Shown: positions 48,575 through 57,305 of the stretch, piece by piece
How positions within the stretch are numbered: position 1 is the stretch's first letter
How the letters are laid out: every line of letters begins with the position of its first letter
Assembly (NCBI RefSeq): GCF_014652095.1
Contig: NZ_BMYD01000001.1
Coordinates: forward strand, 845,466 to 909,465
DNA length: 64,000 nucleotides
Origin: Cognatilysobacter bugurensis
GTDB lineage: Bacteria > Pseudomonadota > Gammaproteobacteria > Xanthomonadales > Xanthomonadaceae
Direction: 5' to 3'
Position numbers and translations under genes: made by a program
The notes under the pieces: generated by a model
Seen by the model: only the letters and a program-made list of their open reading frames with translations
What the model was told of the DNA's origin: nothing
Database searches by the model: none

Positions 48575-49920
48575 TGTCTTCCACCCTCATCGTCAATGCA
48601 CGCCTGGTCAACGAGGGCCGCGAGTTCGATGGCGACCTGCGAATCGAAGACGGACGCATCGCGCGGATCGAGACCGGGCTGTCGGCGCGCGCGAACGAAA
48701 CGGTCGTCGACGCGGTCGGTCGCCGCTTGCTGCCGGGCATGATCGATGACCAGGTGCACTTCCGCGAGCCCGGCCTCGAGTACAAGGCGGACATCGCGAC
48801 CGAGTCCGCCGCTGCGGTCGCAGGCGGCCTGACGAGCTTCATGGACATGCCCAACACCTCGCCGCCCACCCTCGGACGCGATGCGCTCGAGGACAAGTAC
48901 GCACGTGCACAGGGCCGCGCGTGGGGCAACTTCGGCTTCTACATGGGCGCGAGCAACGACAACCTCGAAGCGATACGCACGCTCGATCCGCTGAGCGCGC
49001 CGGGCATCAAGGTGTTCATGGGTGCGTCGACGGGGAACATGCTGGTCGATAACCCGGAGATCCTCGACGGCATCTTCCGGCACGCACCGACGCCGATCAT
49101 CACGCATTGCGAAGACACCCCGATGATCGACGCCGAGCTCGCGCGTTACCGCGCGCAGTACGGCGATGACATCCCCGCCGCGTGCCACCCGGATATCCGC
49201 TCGCGCGAAGCGTGCATGAAGTCGACGCTGTTGGCGCTCTCGCTCGCAAAGCGCCACGGCACGCGCCTGCACGTGCTGCACATCAGCACCGCCGACGAAC
49301 TCGCGCTGTTCGAAGCCGGCCCGCTCATCCGCGCCGACGGCACGCGCAAACGCATCACGGCCGAGACCTGCATCCACTTCCTGCGTTTCGATCGCGAGGA
49401 TTACGCCACGCTTGGGCACCTCATCAAGTGCAATCCGGCGATCAAGGACGCGAGCGATCGCGAAGCGTTGATCCGGGCGGTCGCCGAGGACGTGATCGAC
49501 GTTCTCGCAACCGATCACGCACCGCATCTGCTTGAAGAAAAAGCGAAGCCCTACACCGGCGCGCCGAGCGGGTTGCCGCTGGTGCAATACGCGCTCGTCG
49601 CCGCTCTCGAGCTCGTGCACGAAGGCCGACTCACGACGACGCAGGTGGTGCAGAAGTTCGCGCACGCGCCGGCGCAGTTGTTCGACGTCGCCGGCCGCGG
49701 TTACCTGCGCGAAGGTTACGCCGCGGATCTCGTGCTCATCGACGACACCCCGTTTACCGTGCGGCGCGAGGATGTGCTTTCGAAATGCGGCTGGTCGCCG
49801 TTCGAGGGCCGCACGTTCCATTCGCGGATCGCCGCGACCTGGGTCAACGGGCAGCTCGCCTGGGACGGGTCCCGACTGGTCGGCGAGCCCAACGGCGAGC
49901 GGCTGCGATTCGATCGGTGA
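48574..49920 (+). CDS. pyrC: Dihydroorotase (class I amidohydrolase)
   Basis: A 448-residue zinc amidohydrolase closing carbamoyl aspartate to dihydroorotate in pyrimidine synthesis. The metal motif DDQVHFREPGLEYKADI, the later HCEDTPM and HVLHIS histidines, and the catalytic ATDHAPH are visible. Length and motifs fit the class I (PyrC/AllB-like) type rather than the short E. coli PyrC. The ATG at 48574 follows AAGGAAA by six bases. Allantoinase is the closest alternative, but FREPG with SGLPLVQYAL suits dihydroorotase. Confidence 0.88.
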   Translation: MSSTLIVNARLVNEGREFDGDLRIEDGRIARIETGLSARANETVVDAVGRRLLPGMIDDQVHFREPGLEYKADIATESAAAVAGGLTSFMDMPNTSPPTLGRDALEDKYARAQGRAWGNFGFYMGASNDNLEAIRTLDPLSAPGIKVFMGASTGNMLVDNPEILDGIFRHAPTPIITHCEDTPMIDAELARYRAQYGDDIPAACHPDIRSREACMKSTLLALSLAKRHGTRLHVLHISTADELALFEAGPLIRADGTRKRITAETCIHFLRFDREDYATLGHLIKCNPAIKDASDREALIRAVAEDVIDVLATDHAPHLLEEKAKPYTGAPSGLPLVQYALVAALELVHEGRLTTTQVVQKFAHAPAQLFDVAGRGYLREGYAADLVLIDDTPFTVRREDVLSKCGWSPFEGRTFHSRIAATWVNGQLAWDGSRLVGEPNGERLRFDR

Positions 49921-50846
49921 TCAACGTGAAGTCCCTGCCCGTCCTCTTGGCGCTCGCCGCCATCGGCAGCCTCGCGGGCTGCGCGTCCGTACAGACGCTC
50001 GAGAACTCTACCGATGCACCCGTGCCTGCGGCCGCCCCCGGCCCGGCCGCTCCCCGTGCTGCTGCCTCGACGAGCGACACGCGCATCGCGTTTCCCGCCG
50101 GAGCGCTGCAGGGCGCGCTGGTGTTCGGCCGGGTGCCGTCCGGGAGCCAGGTGACCCACGCGGGTCGCGCCCTGCGCGTGACGCGGTACGGGACGGTGGC
50201 GTTCGGCCTCGGCCGGGATGAGGTCGGTCCTGTCGAGGTCGTGACCACCACGCCGGAAGGCGCGCGCCACGTCGCGACGATCCAGGTGCTGCCGCGCGAT
50301 TGGCCGATCGAGCGGATCAACGGCGTGCCGCCGGCGACGGTGAACCCGCCGCCGGCCATCGCAGCGCGTATCGCGCGTGAGCAGGCACTGGTCATGGCCG
50401 CGCGTGCGCGCGACGACGCGCGTACGGGGTTCGCAGAGCGATTCATCGCGCCTGTCAAAGGACGCACGAGTGGACGCTTCGGACGGCAGCGCGTGTACAA
50501 CGGCCAGCCGGGCTCCGCGCATTCGGGCATGGACATCGCGGCGCCGACGGGCACGCCAGTGCTTGCACCCGCCGCGGGCGTGGTGACGTTCACTGCGCCG
50601 GACCTGTATCTCACGGGAGGCACCGTCCTGCTCGACCACGGCCACGGCGTGAGCTCGAACTTCCTGCACCTCTCGCGCATCGATGTGCGCGTCGGCGACA
50701 CAGTCAAGCAGGGCGACGTGATCGGCGCGGTCGGCGCGACCGGGCGCGCGACCGGGCCTCATCTGCACTGGGGCATGAACTGGTTCGACGTGCGCATCGA
50801 CCCGCAGCTCGTGCTCGAGCGCGGCGAGGCGTTGACCGGCGACTGA
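49917..50846 (+). CDS. M23-family peptidase lipoprotein
   Basis: A 309-residue exported protein. The signal sequence ends in a lipobox (LAAIGSLAGCAS), so it should be lipid-anchored. The C-terminal LytM/M23 domain (residues about 175-300) has GSAHSGMDIAAPTGTPVLAP and GPHLHWGMNW, which supply the zinc ligands, so peptidoglycan endopeptidase activity is plausible. A linker region with FGRVPSGSQVTHAGR precedes it. A GTG overlapping the dihydroorotase stop (GTGATCAACGTG) is the probable start; the second GTG three codons later is the alternative. Confidence 0.88.
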   Translation: MINVKSLPVLLALAAIGSLAGCASVQTLENSTDAPVPAAAPGPAAPRAAASTSDTRIAFPAGALQGALVFGRVPSGSQVTHAGRALRVTRYGTVAFGLGRDEVGPVEVVTTTPEGARHVATIQVLPRDWPIERINGVPPATVNPPPAIAARIAREQALVMAARARDDARTGFAERFIAPVKGRTSGRFGRQRVYNGQPGSAHSGMDIAAPTGTPVLAPAAGVVTFTAPDLYLTGGTVLLDHGHGVSSNFLHLSRIDVRVGDTVKQGDVIGAVGATGRATGPHLHWGMNWFDVRIDPQLVLERGEALTGD

Positions 50847-50899
50847 AGGACGACCGCGCGTAGCCCCGCGCCTAGCCGATGCCTAGCGCGAGGTCCGCG

Positions 50900-51859
50900 T
50901 CAGGCGTCCGGGCCGCGCCCGCTGATCTGCGCCACCGCGTCGTGGGCGTGCAGACTTTCGAAGTGCGACACGCGGGCATCGAAGCGCTCGACCCGGGCGT
51001 CACCCGCCAGCGCCGCCGCGACGCGGCGCGCGGCGTCCTCGCAGAACATGAGGTTCTCGGCGTTGAGCCGCGCGAACGCCTGCTCGTCCTCGCGCTTCAC
51101 GGCGGTCTGCACCGGCGTCGCAAGCGCGTGCTCGATCGCATCGATGAACGCCGTAAGCGGCAGCTCGTCGAACGCGGGGCGCAGCTCAACGCGCACGTCC
51201 GCGCGGCTGCGCTGCGCGTGCGGCGTGGCGGCAAGGCCGCGCTCGGACGCGAGCCATTCGTGCACTGCGCCCGCAAGCGGCCGCGTATCAGCGAAATCCT
51301 GCGCGAAGCGATCGGCGTTGAGCTGCCGGGACAACGCTGCGGACGCCGGGCAGGTGCTCGAATAATCGACACCAAAGCGCATCGAGACGCTCAGGTGGCC
51401 GTCCTCGAGCGACGCGTCGATCTCGACCGGGTAGCGCTTCCAGCCGGCGTTCGCGGTGGCAAGGGCAGCGCGGAGCAGCAGGTGGTCGTACCGCAGCGAG
51501 ACACGTGCCCGCGTCGCGAGCCCCTTCTGCGCGTCGACGAGTGTCTGCAGCACGCGCCGTAGGCCCGCCGGGGTGATCGTCTCGCTTGCGAACGCGTTCT
51601 GGAGTTGCAGGTACATCCGCGACATATGGATCCCGCGGGCGTTCGGGTCCTTGAGATCGACCCACACATCGACCGACGCAGGCACTTGCACCGCCCCGCC
51701 TGCGTCCGAGCCAACGCGCAACGGCAGCGCAATGTTCGACATGCCGACCCAATCGATCGGCCGCGCGAGCGCAGCGGCGTCGCCGGCGACGTCCGGCAAG
51801 CGGCGGGCGGAGTCGGGGAAAGTGTTCACGGCGGTTTTCCAGTCGGCTACGCCGGCCAT
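50900..51859 (-). CDS. folE2: GTP cyclohydrolase FolE2
   Basis: A 319-residue COG1469-type GTP cyclohydrolase I making dihydroneopterin triphosphate for folate. The catalytic Cys is in YSSTCPASAALSRQL, and the metal-binding Glu/His segments include LNAENLMFCEDAARRV and VSHFESLHAHDAVA. FolE2 can work without zinc and is often under Zur control. No Zur-like box was found upstream; the gene lies 44 bases after an uncharacterised gene, in what looks like a five-gene unit. The ATG at 51859 fits the family start. Confidence 0.9.
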   Translation of the reverse strand: MAGVADWKTAVNTFPDSARRLPDVAGDAAALARPIDWVGMSNIALPLRVGSDAGGAVQVPASVDVWVDLKDPNARGIHMSRMYLQLQNAFASETITPAGLRRVLQTLVDAQKGLATRARVSLRYDHLLLRAALATANAGWKRYPVEIDASLEDGHLSVSMRFGVDYSSTCPASAALSRQLNADRFAQDFADTRPLAGAVHEWLASERGLAATPHAQRSRADVRVELRPAFDELPLTAFIDAIEHALATPVQTAVKREDEQAFARLNAENLMFCEDAARRVAAALAGDARVERFDARVSHFESLHAHDAVAQISGRGPDA

Positions 51860-51903
51860 TCTACCGGTCGACCCGCTGGCGCCCCCGCGGGCCGTTGCAA
51901 CGG

Positions 51904-52632
51904 TCAGTTGCGGGCGGCGCGCCAGGCGTCCCACAGCACGCGGGGCGCAGGCAACGGCGTATCGCGCGAGTCCGTCAGGCGCAGGCGCGCGAGCGATGCC
52001 CACAGCCGGCGTACGCGGGGTGCACCGCGGTGCATCTGTGGCCAGCGTGCGGCCAGCTGGCCACGCCAGGCATTCTGTGCGGCCGCGCTGTCGCCGTTCG
52101 CGCCGAGCAGCGCGAGCGGAACGGCGGCGTCGCCCTCCCCGCGCGCCCGCGCCGCGAGCCAACTGGCGGCAATCAGGCGGGACGTGCCGTCGGAGTCGCC
52201 CGCACCGAACAAGGCGTGCTCAACCTGGGCCGCCGCAATGGCAGCAGGCTCGACCGCGGCGAACGCGTCATCCGCATCCAGCGGTCGTTCCCGGCTGCGG
52301 GCAAGCGCCGGTAAGGCGGCGGCCAGCACAGGCCACGGGGCCGGCTCACGCTGCAGCACGCGGCCCAGCGGGTGCCGGCGCCGACCCTGGCCCCAGCCGG
52401 CAAGCTCTTCCATCCACCACGCGAGCTTGAGCTCGCCCGGCCGGGCGTCGCTGCCGCCCCAGGCGGCATCGAGCAGCTCCTGCTGCAGCGCGGCCCAGGC
52501 CAGCGCAACCGGCCGCTGTTCCCGCTGAACGAAGACCTCCGCCAGCGGCCACTCCGGCCAGCGCGCCCGCCACTTGCCGACAAACCCTTCGAGCTCGTCG
52601 CTGGCGGTCGCGGGGATGTCCTCGTCCGTCAT
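51904..52632 (-). CDS. Uncharacterised Trp/Arg-rich protein between the HAD phosphatase and folE2
   Basis: A 242-residue soluble helical protein, with WRARWPEWPLAEVFV near residue 20 and LAWWMEELAGWGQGRRRHPLG near residue 70. The LAWAALQQELLDAAWGG and WWMEEL pattern with conserved acids is reminiscent of the squalene/phytoene synthase fold, but no DxxxD motif is clear. It overlaps the phosphatase gene by four bases, so it is translationally coupled to gph-ubiG. Function unknown. Confidence 0.7.
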   Translation of the reverse strand: MTDEDIPATASDELEGFVGKWRARWPEWPLAEVFVQREQRPVALAWAALQQELLDAAWGGSDARPGELKLAWWMEELAGWGQGRRRHPLGRVLQREPAPWPVLAAALPALARSRERPLDADDAFAAVEPAAIAAAQVEHALFGAGDSDGTSRLIAASWLAARARGEGDAAVPLALLGANGDSAAAQNAWRGQLAARWPQMHRGAPRVRRLWASLARLRLTDSRDTPLPAPRVLWDAWRAARN

Positions 52633-53318
52633 CGAACGGCCGGCCAAGCGTCCGCGGAGCACAGGTCGACCGCGTCCTCGACGAGGACGTCGCCGCGCCA
52701 CGCGATCGGATCGTCCTCCGACAGTCGATAGCCCCACAGGGCCACCACCGACGGCATACCGGCAGCGCGCGCGGCAGCGATGTCGCGTTCGTCATCGCCG
52801 ACGTAGACGCAGCTCGCGGGTGCAACGCCGATCCGTTCAGCCGCGACGAGCAGCGGCGCCGGGTCGGGCTTGCGAACCGGCAGGGTGTCGCCACCGATGA
52901 GCACCGCGCACCGCGTCTCCCAGCCCAGCACCGGCATCAGCAACCGGGCGAGATATTCGGGCTTGTTCGTCACGATGCCCCACGGCGTGCCGGCGCGCTC
53001 GAGCAGTTCGAGCATCGCCTCGACACCCGCGAACGGCGCACCGTGGCGGCCGAGCTCGCGCTCGTAGTCGGAGAGGAACTCAGGGATCCACGTTTCGCGC
53101 TCCACCGGGTCCACGTCCGCGAACGCGACGGCAACCATCGCGCGCGACCCCTTCGACACGTGCGGACGCAGGGTGTCGAGCGGCATCGGCCCGCGTCCAC
53201 GTCGGGCGCGCATCGCGTTTACCGCGGCCAGCATGTCGGGAGCGCTGTCGAGCAGCGTCCCGTCCAGGTCGAATAGAACGCCCGCGGGAAATGCGGTCTC
53301 GCTCGTGGCGGTGCTCAT
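52629..53318 (-). CDS. HAD phosphatase, phosphoglycolate phosphatase-like, possibly MurNAc-6-P phosphatase
   Basis: A 229-residue HAD enzyme with motif [16 protein letters not shown], motif [10 protein letters not shown], motif III Lys in VRKPDPAPL and motif [11 protein letters not shown]. Sequence alone suggests Gph (phosphoglycolate phosphatase). However, the order MTA deaminase-ubiG-HAD phosphatase is that of the Pseudomonas cluster where this gene is mupP, the N-acetylmuramic acid 6-phosphate phosphatase of cell-wall recycling. Both remain possible. It overlaps ubiG and the next gene by four bases each. Confidence 0.85.
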   Translation of the reverse strand: MSTATSETAFPAGVLFDLDGTLLDSAPDMLAAVNAMRARRGRGPMPLDTLRPHVSKGSRAMVAVAFADVDPVERETWIPEFLSDYERELGRHGAPFAGVEAMLELLERAGTPWGIVTNKPEYLARLLMPVLGWETRCAVLIGGDTLPVRKPDPAPLLVAAERIGVAPASCVYVGDDERDIAAARAAGMPSVVALWGYRLSEDDPIAWRGDVLVEDAVDLCSADAWPAVR

Positions 53319-54040
53319 TCGGGCTTCGTCGCGCAGGCAAGATAATTCACGTCGGTGCGTGGCGTGAGCCGCGCGGCGTTGCGCCACGGCTCGTATGCAA
53401 TGCCGGTGACGTCGATGACCGACAGCCCCGCGTCGCGCATCCACGACGCGAGCTCGGAGGGGCGGATGAAATCCCGGTATTGGTGCGTGCCCTTCGGCAG
53501 CAGCCGCGCGATGTATTCGGCGCCGACAATCGCAAGCGCGAACGCCGCGGGCGTGCGGTTGAGCGTGGACACGAAGAGCGTGCCGCCCGGCCGGAGCAGG
53601 CGCATGCATGAGGCGATCACCGCCGACGGGTCCGGAACGTGCTCGAGCATTTCCATGCAGATGATGGCATCGAAGCGGCCCGGCACCTCCTGCGCGAGCG
53701 CCTCGACGGACTGCACGCGGTAATCGACGCGGGCGCCGCTTTCGCGCGCGTGCAATTGCGCCACGCGGATCAGCTCCGGCGCGAGGTCGAGCGCGGTGAC
53801 ATCCGCGCCTTCGAGCGCGAGCGCTTCGCTGAGCAGACCCGCACCGCAGCCCACGTCCAGCACGGAGGCTCCGCGCAGCGAAACGCGATCGGCGACATAG
53901 CGCAGCCGCACCGGGTTCAGGGCGTGAAGCGGCTTCTGCGGGCCCTCCGGATCCCACCAACGGCTCGCGAGCGAACCGAAGCGGTCCAGCTCGGCTTGGC
54001 GAAAGTTCGCAGGGGACGCGTCGGCGGGGTTCGGGTTCAT
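53315..54040 (-). CDS. ubiG: Ubiquinone biosynthesis O-methyltransferase
   Basis: A 241-residue SAM-dependent methyltransferase doing both O-methylations in ubiquinone synthesis. The SAM motif [16 protein letters not shown] lies near residue 57. The N-terminal [19 protein letters not shown] and [12 protein letters not shown] are diagnostic. The ATG at 54040 follows GGAG by seven bases, and a longer start five codons upstream is rejected. It lies 55 bases after the deaminase gene. Confidence 0.95.
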   Translation of the reverse strand: MNPNPADASPANFRQAELDRFGSLASRWWDPEGPQKPLHALNPVRLRYVADRVSLRGASVLDVGCGAGLLSEALALEGADVTALDLAPELIRVAQLHARESGARVDYRVQSVEALAQEVPGRFDAIICMEMLEHVPDPSAVIASCMRLLRPGGTLFVSTLNRTPAAFALAIVGAEYIARLLPKGTHQYRDFIRPSELASWMRDAGLSVIDVTGIAYEPWRNAARLTPRTDVNYLACATKPE

Positions 54041-54095
54041 GCGGTTCTCCAGCAACGGATCGAACGCAGACGTGGGCCTGCTTCGGTGGACGGCT

Positions 54096-55436
54096 TCAGG
54101 CGCGCACCGTGCGGATGCGCTCGCGCCACTGGCGGGCGTTCGCGATCAGCGCATCGACATCGAGGTCGACGAGCACGCGCTCGCGAAGCCGCGGCGCCCC
54201 TGCGATCCAGACGTCGCGGACTTGGTGCCGACCGGTCGCATACACAAGTTGGGAGATCACGTGATGCAGGGGTTGGGTTTCGATCGCGCCGAGGTCGACG
54301 CAGATCAGGTCGGCCTGCTTGCCCGGCTCGATCGAGCCGATGCAGGCGTCCAGACCGAGTGCCTTCGCGCCGCCGAGCGTCGCAGCGCGCAGTGCAGACG
54401 CGGCATCGAGCGCGGACGCATCGTTACCGACGGCTTTCGCCAGCAGCGCTGCCGTGCGGGTCTCGCCGAACATGTCGAGATCGTTGTTGCTCGCGCAGCC
54501 GTCGGTGCCGATCGCGAGGTTCACGCCCGCGTGCTGCAGCTTGCAGACGGGGCAGAAGCCGGACGCGAGCTTGAGGTTGGACTCCGCGCAGTGCACGACG
54601 CTGACGCCGCGCTCGGCGCACAGCGCGATCTCGCCGTCCGTGAGCTGCGTCATGTGCACCGCGATCAGGCGGTCGTTGACGAGGCCGAGCCGGTCGAGCC
54701 GCGCGAGCGGCCGCTGGCCGTACTGGGTCAGCGAGTCGGCGATTTCCTGCGCGGTCTCGTGCGTGTGCAGGTGCACGGGGACGTCGAGCTGGTCGGAGAG
54801 CATGCGCACGCGCTCGAAGTTCGCATCGCACACCGTATAGGGCGCGTGCGGTGCGAACGTCGTCGACACCAGCGCGTCGCCCCGCCACTGGTCGTGGACT
54901 TCGACGGCGCGGTCGAAGTACTCGTCGGACGTCTTGGCCCATGCGGTCGGAAAATCGATGACCGGAAGACCCACACGCGCGCGAAAGCCCAGGCGCTTGT
55001 AGACCGCGGCCTGCACATCGGGGAAAAAGTAGTTCTCGTTCGCGCAGGTGGTGCCGCCCCGCAGCATCTCGGCGACCGCAAGCGTCACGCCGTCGGCGAC
55101 GAACTCCGGCCCGATCACCGCGGCCTCGACCGGCCAGATGTGGTTGTTCAACCACTCCATCAGCGGCAGGTCGTCCGCGACGCCGCGCAGCAGCGTCATC
55201 GGGTTGTGCGTATGTGAATTCACGAAGCCCGGCATCAGCGCCGCATCAGGGCGCGACACCACTTCACGCGGCGCAAATCGCCCGCGCGCCTCCGCGATCG
55301 GCAGGACGGCAACGATCGAATCGCCGTCGATCGCGACGGCGTGGCCTTCGAGCACGACACCGTGCGGCACGATCGGCACGACCCAGCCGGCTTCGATCAG
55401 CAGGTCGCAGGACTGGAGAGCGGGATCAAACGACAT
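54096..55436 (-). CDS. mtaD: 5-methylthioadenosine/S-adenosylhomocysteine deaminase
   Basis: A 446-residue TRZ/ATZ-type metal-dependent amidohydrolase. Metal motifs are [37 protein letters not shown] and [15 protein letters not shown]. The family includes guanine and s-triazine deaminases. The ubiG neighbourhood matches Pseudomonas, where this enzyme deaminates methylthioadenosine. Deamination of methylthioadenosine would feed the mtnBDC genes at 12-14 kb. GAGG lies seven bases before the ATG. Confidence 0.85.
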   Translation of the reverse strand: MSFDPALQSCDLLIEAGWVVPIVPHGVVLEGHAVAIDGDSIVAVLPIAEARGRFAPREVVSRPDAALMPGFVNSHTHNPMTLLRGVADDLPLMEWLNNHIWPVEAAVIGPEFVADGVTLAVAEMLRGGTTCANENYFFPDVQAAVYKRLGFRARVGLPVIDFPTAWAKTSDEYFDRAVEVHDQWRGDALVSTTFAPHAPYTVCDANFERVRMLSDQLDVPVHLHTHETAQEIADSLTQYGQRPLARLDRLGLVNDRLIAVHMTQLTDGEIALCAERGVSVVHCAESNLKLASGFCPVCKLQHAGVNLAIGTDGCASNNDLDMFGETRTAALLAKAVGNDASALDAASALRAATLGGAKALGLDACIGSIEPGKQADLICVDLGAIETQPLHHVISQLVYATGRHQVRDVWIAGAPRLRERVLVDLDVDALIANARQWRERIRTVRA

Positions 55437-55512
55437 CGGCACCTCGCGCGGGGGACGGAGCGGGCCGGCCGGCCGCGGCATTTGCGGCGACCGGCCGGTG
55501 CCGGTAAATCAT

Positions 55513-55531
55513 CGGCCGCGTGATGCGGCCG
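55513..55531 (-). terminator. Hairpin downstream of efp
   Basis: A perfect 7-bp stem (CGGCCGC/GCGGCCG, five-base loop) lies nine bases after the efp stop on the minus strand, followed by a weak ATGATTT stretch. Confidence 0.5.
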
Positions 55532-55539
55532 CAAGAAAC

Positions 55540-56106
55540 TTACTTGACGCGGCTCACATAGTCGCCCGAGCGCGTGTCAACCTTGATGGTTTCGTCCGTG
55601 CCCACGAACAGCGGCACGCGCACGACGGCGCCGGTCTCGAGCGTGGCCGGCTTGCCACCGCCGCCCGAGGTATCGCCGCGGACGCCCGGGTCGGTCTCGG
55701 TGATCTTGAGCTCAACGAAGTTCGGCGGCTGCACGAAGATCGGAGTGCCGTTCCACAACGTGACGACGCACTCCTCCTCGCCCTTGAGCCACTTCTCGGC
55801 GCCGCCCATGCCGGCCTTGTCGGCCTGCACCTGCTCGAACGACTCCGGGTTCATGAAGTGCCAGTACTCGCCATCGCTGTAGAGGTACTGCATGTCGGTG
55901 TCCATCACGTCGGCGACCTCGAGGTTGTCGGTCGCCTTCATGGTCAACTCAACGACGCGACCTGACTTGATGCTGCGGTACTTGATGCGCGTGAATGCCT
56001 GGCCCTTGCCCGGCTTGACGTACTCCGTTTCCGTGATCACGCACGGATCGTTGTTGACCAGGATCTTCTGTCCGGTCTTGACGTCGTTCATGCCGAGGGT
56101 GGCCAT
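55540..56106 (-). CDS. efp: Elongation factor P
   Basis: A 188-residue canonical EF-P relieving ribosomes stalled at polyproline stretches. The tip loop [14 protein letters not shown] holds the Lys (near residue 34) that becomes beta-lysylated by EpmB/EpmA. The C-terminal signature [20 protein letters not shown] is complete. The divergent epmB gene, 110 bases away, supplies one of the modifying enzymes. Confidence 0.97.
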   Translation of the reverse strand: MATLGMNDVKTGQKILVNNDPCVITETEYVKPGKGQAFTRIKYRSIKSGRVVELTMKATDNLEVADVMDTDMQYLYSDGEYWHFMNPESFEQVQADKAGMGGAEKWLKGEEECVVTLWNGTPIFVQPPNFVELKITETDPGVRGDTSGGGGKPATLETGAVVRVPLFVGTDETIKVDTRSGDYVSRVK

Positions 56107-56216
56107 TGCAAACTCCTGATTGAGATGGGATGTCGCCGCCGAGTCAGGCGACGCCGCGGCTAGAATGCCGGGCTGCGCGGCCGCGGTTGGCCGTCGCACG
56201 CAAAAAACGGACCGGC

Positions 56217-57245
56217 ATGATACCCGCAGCCCCCCTGCCCCTGCAGCCCGATGCCCTGCCCGCCGGCGCCTCCGCGCGCTGGCAGGCGCTGTGGCGGGAC
56301 GCGATCCGGGACCCGCGCGAGCTGCTTGCCCTGCTCGATCTCGACGCAGCCGCGTTGTCCATCAGCGACGAGGCGGCCGCGCAGTTCGCGATGCGCGTGC
56401 CGCGCGGGTTCGCCGCCCGTATGCGGCGCGGCGACGCGTACGACCCGCTGCTGCGCCAGGTGCTGCCGCTCGACGACGAACTGCGACCGGCGCCCGGTTT
56501 CGTGCTCGACGCGGTCGGCGATGCGGCTGCGAAGGCCGCCGATGGGGTGATTCGCAAATACCGCGGCCGTGCCCTCCTCGTCGCGACCGGCAGCTGCGCG
56601 GTCAACTGCCGCTACTGCTTCCGTCGCCACTTCCCTTATGCCGACGAGACGGCGGCGGCCGCGAACTGGGCGGGCGCGATCGATGCGATCGCAGCGGACA
56701 CGTCAATCGACGAGGTGATCCTGTCGGGCGGCGACCCATGGTCGCTGTCGACGCGCAAGTTGCGCGAACTCACCGCCGCGCTGGCCGTCGTGCCGCACGT
56801 GCGCCGACTGCGCATCCACACGCGCCTGCCGGTTGTACTGCCGGAGCGAGTGGACGACGAACTGCTCGCGTGGATCGCGGCGCTGCCCTGGCCCGTTGCG
56901 GTGGTGCTGCATGCGAACCACGCTCAGGAATTCGACGCGTCCGTCGATAACGCGTCCAGAAGGCTGCGCGGTGCGGGCGTCACCCTGCTCAACCAGGCGG
57001 TGCTTTTGCGAGGCGTCAACGATTCGGTCGATGCGCTTGCGGCGCTCAGCGAGCGCGCCTATGAAGCAGGCGTGCTGCCGTATTACCTGCACCAGCTCGA
57101 TCGGGTGCAGGGCGCAGCGCATTTCGAAGTCGACGACGCCCGCGCGCGCGCGCTCCATGCGGAGCTCGCCGCGCGGCTATCAGGCTATCTCGTGCCTCGC
57201 CTCGTGCGCGAGGTGGCGGGCGACCCCGGGAAGCGCCCGCTGTAA
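56217..57245 (+). CDS. epmB: EF-P beta-lysylation protein EpmB (lysine 2,3-aminomutase-like)
   Basis: A 342-residue radical-SAM enzyme converting L-lysine to (R)-beta-lysine for attachment to EF-P. The iron-sulfur motif CxxxCxxC appears as [17 protein letters not shown] near residue 127. [13 protein letters not shown] and the PLP-lysine region near the C-terminus ([20 protein letters not shown]) fit the family. It is divergent from its target efp. A TAGAAT at 56161-56166 may be its -10 box. Confidence 0.93.
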   Translation: MIPAAPLPLQPDALPAGASARWQALWRDAIRDPRELLALLDLDAAALSISDEAAAQFAMRVPRGFAARMRRGDAYDPLLRQVLPLDDELRPAPGFVLDAVGDAAAKAADGVIRKYRGRALLVATGSCAVNCRYCFRRHFPYADETAAAANWAGAIDAIAADTSIDEVILSGGDPWSLSTRKLRELTAALAVVPHVRRLRIHTRLPVVLPERVDDELLAWIAALPWPVAVVLHANHAQEFDASVDNASRRLRGAGVTLLNQAVLLRGVNDSVDALAALSERAYEAGVLPYYLHQLDRVQGAAHFEVDDARARALHAELAARLSGYLVPRLVREVAGDPGKRPL

Positions 57246-57305
57246 CGAAGCTCGGATGGACGCCCGTCTGCGCTTCGTGCCATAACCCGTCCACGGAGGT
57301 ACCGG

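Noticed and set aside
51860-51903. Zur box expected ahead of folE2
   Set aside because: The 44-base gap shows no AT-rich palindrome; folE2 seems to be read from upstream as part of the mtaD-ubiG unit.
52629-53960. Extension of the HAD phosphatase frame to 443 codons
   Set aside because: The extra part overlaps ubiG in another frame, while the ATG at 53318 gives the normal phosphatase start with a four-base overlap.
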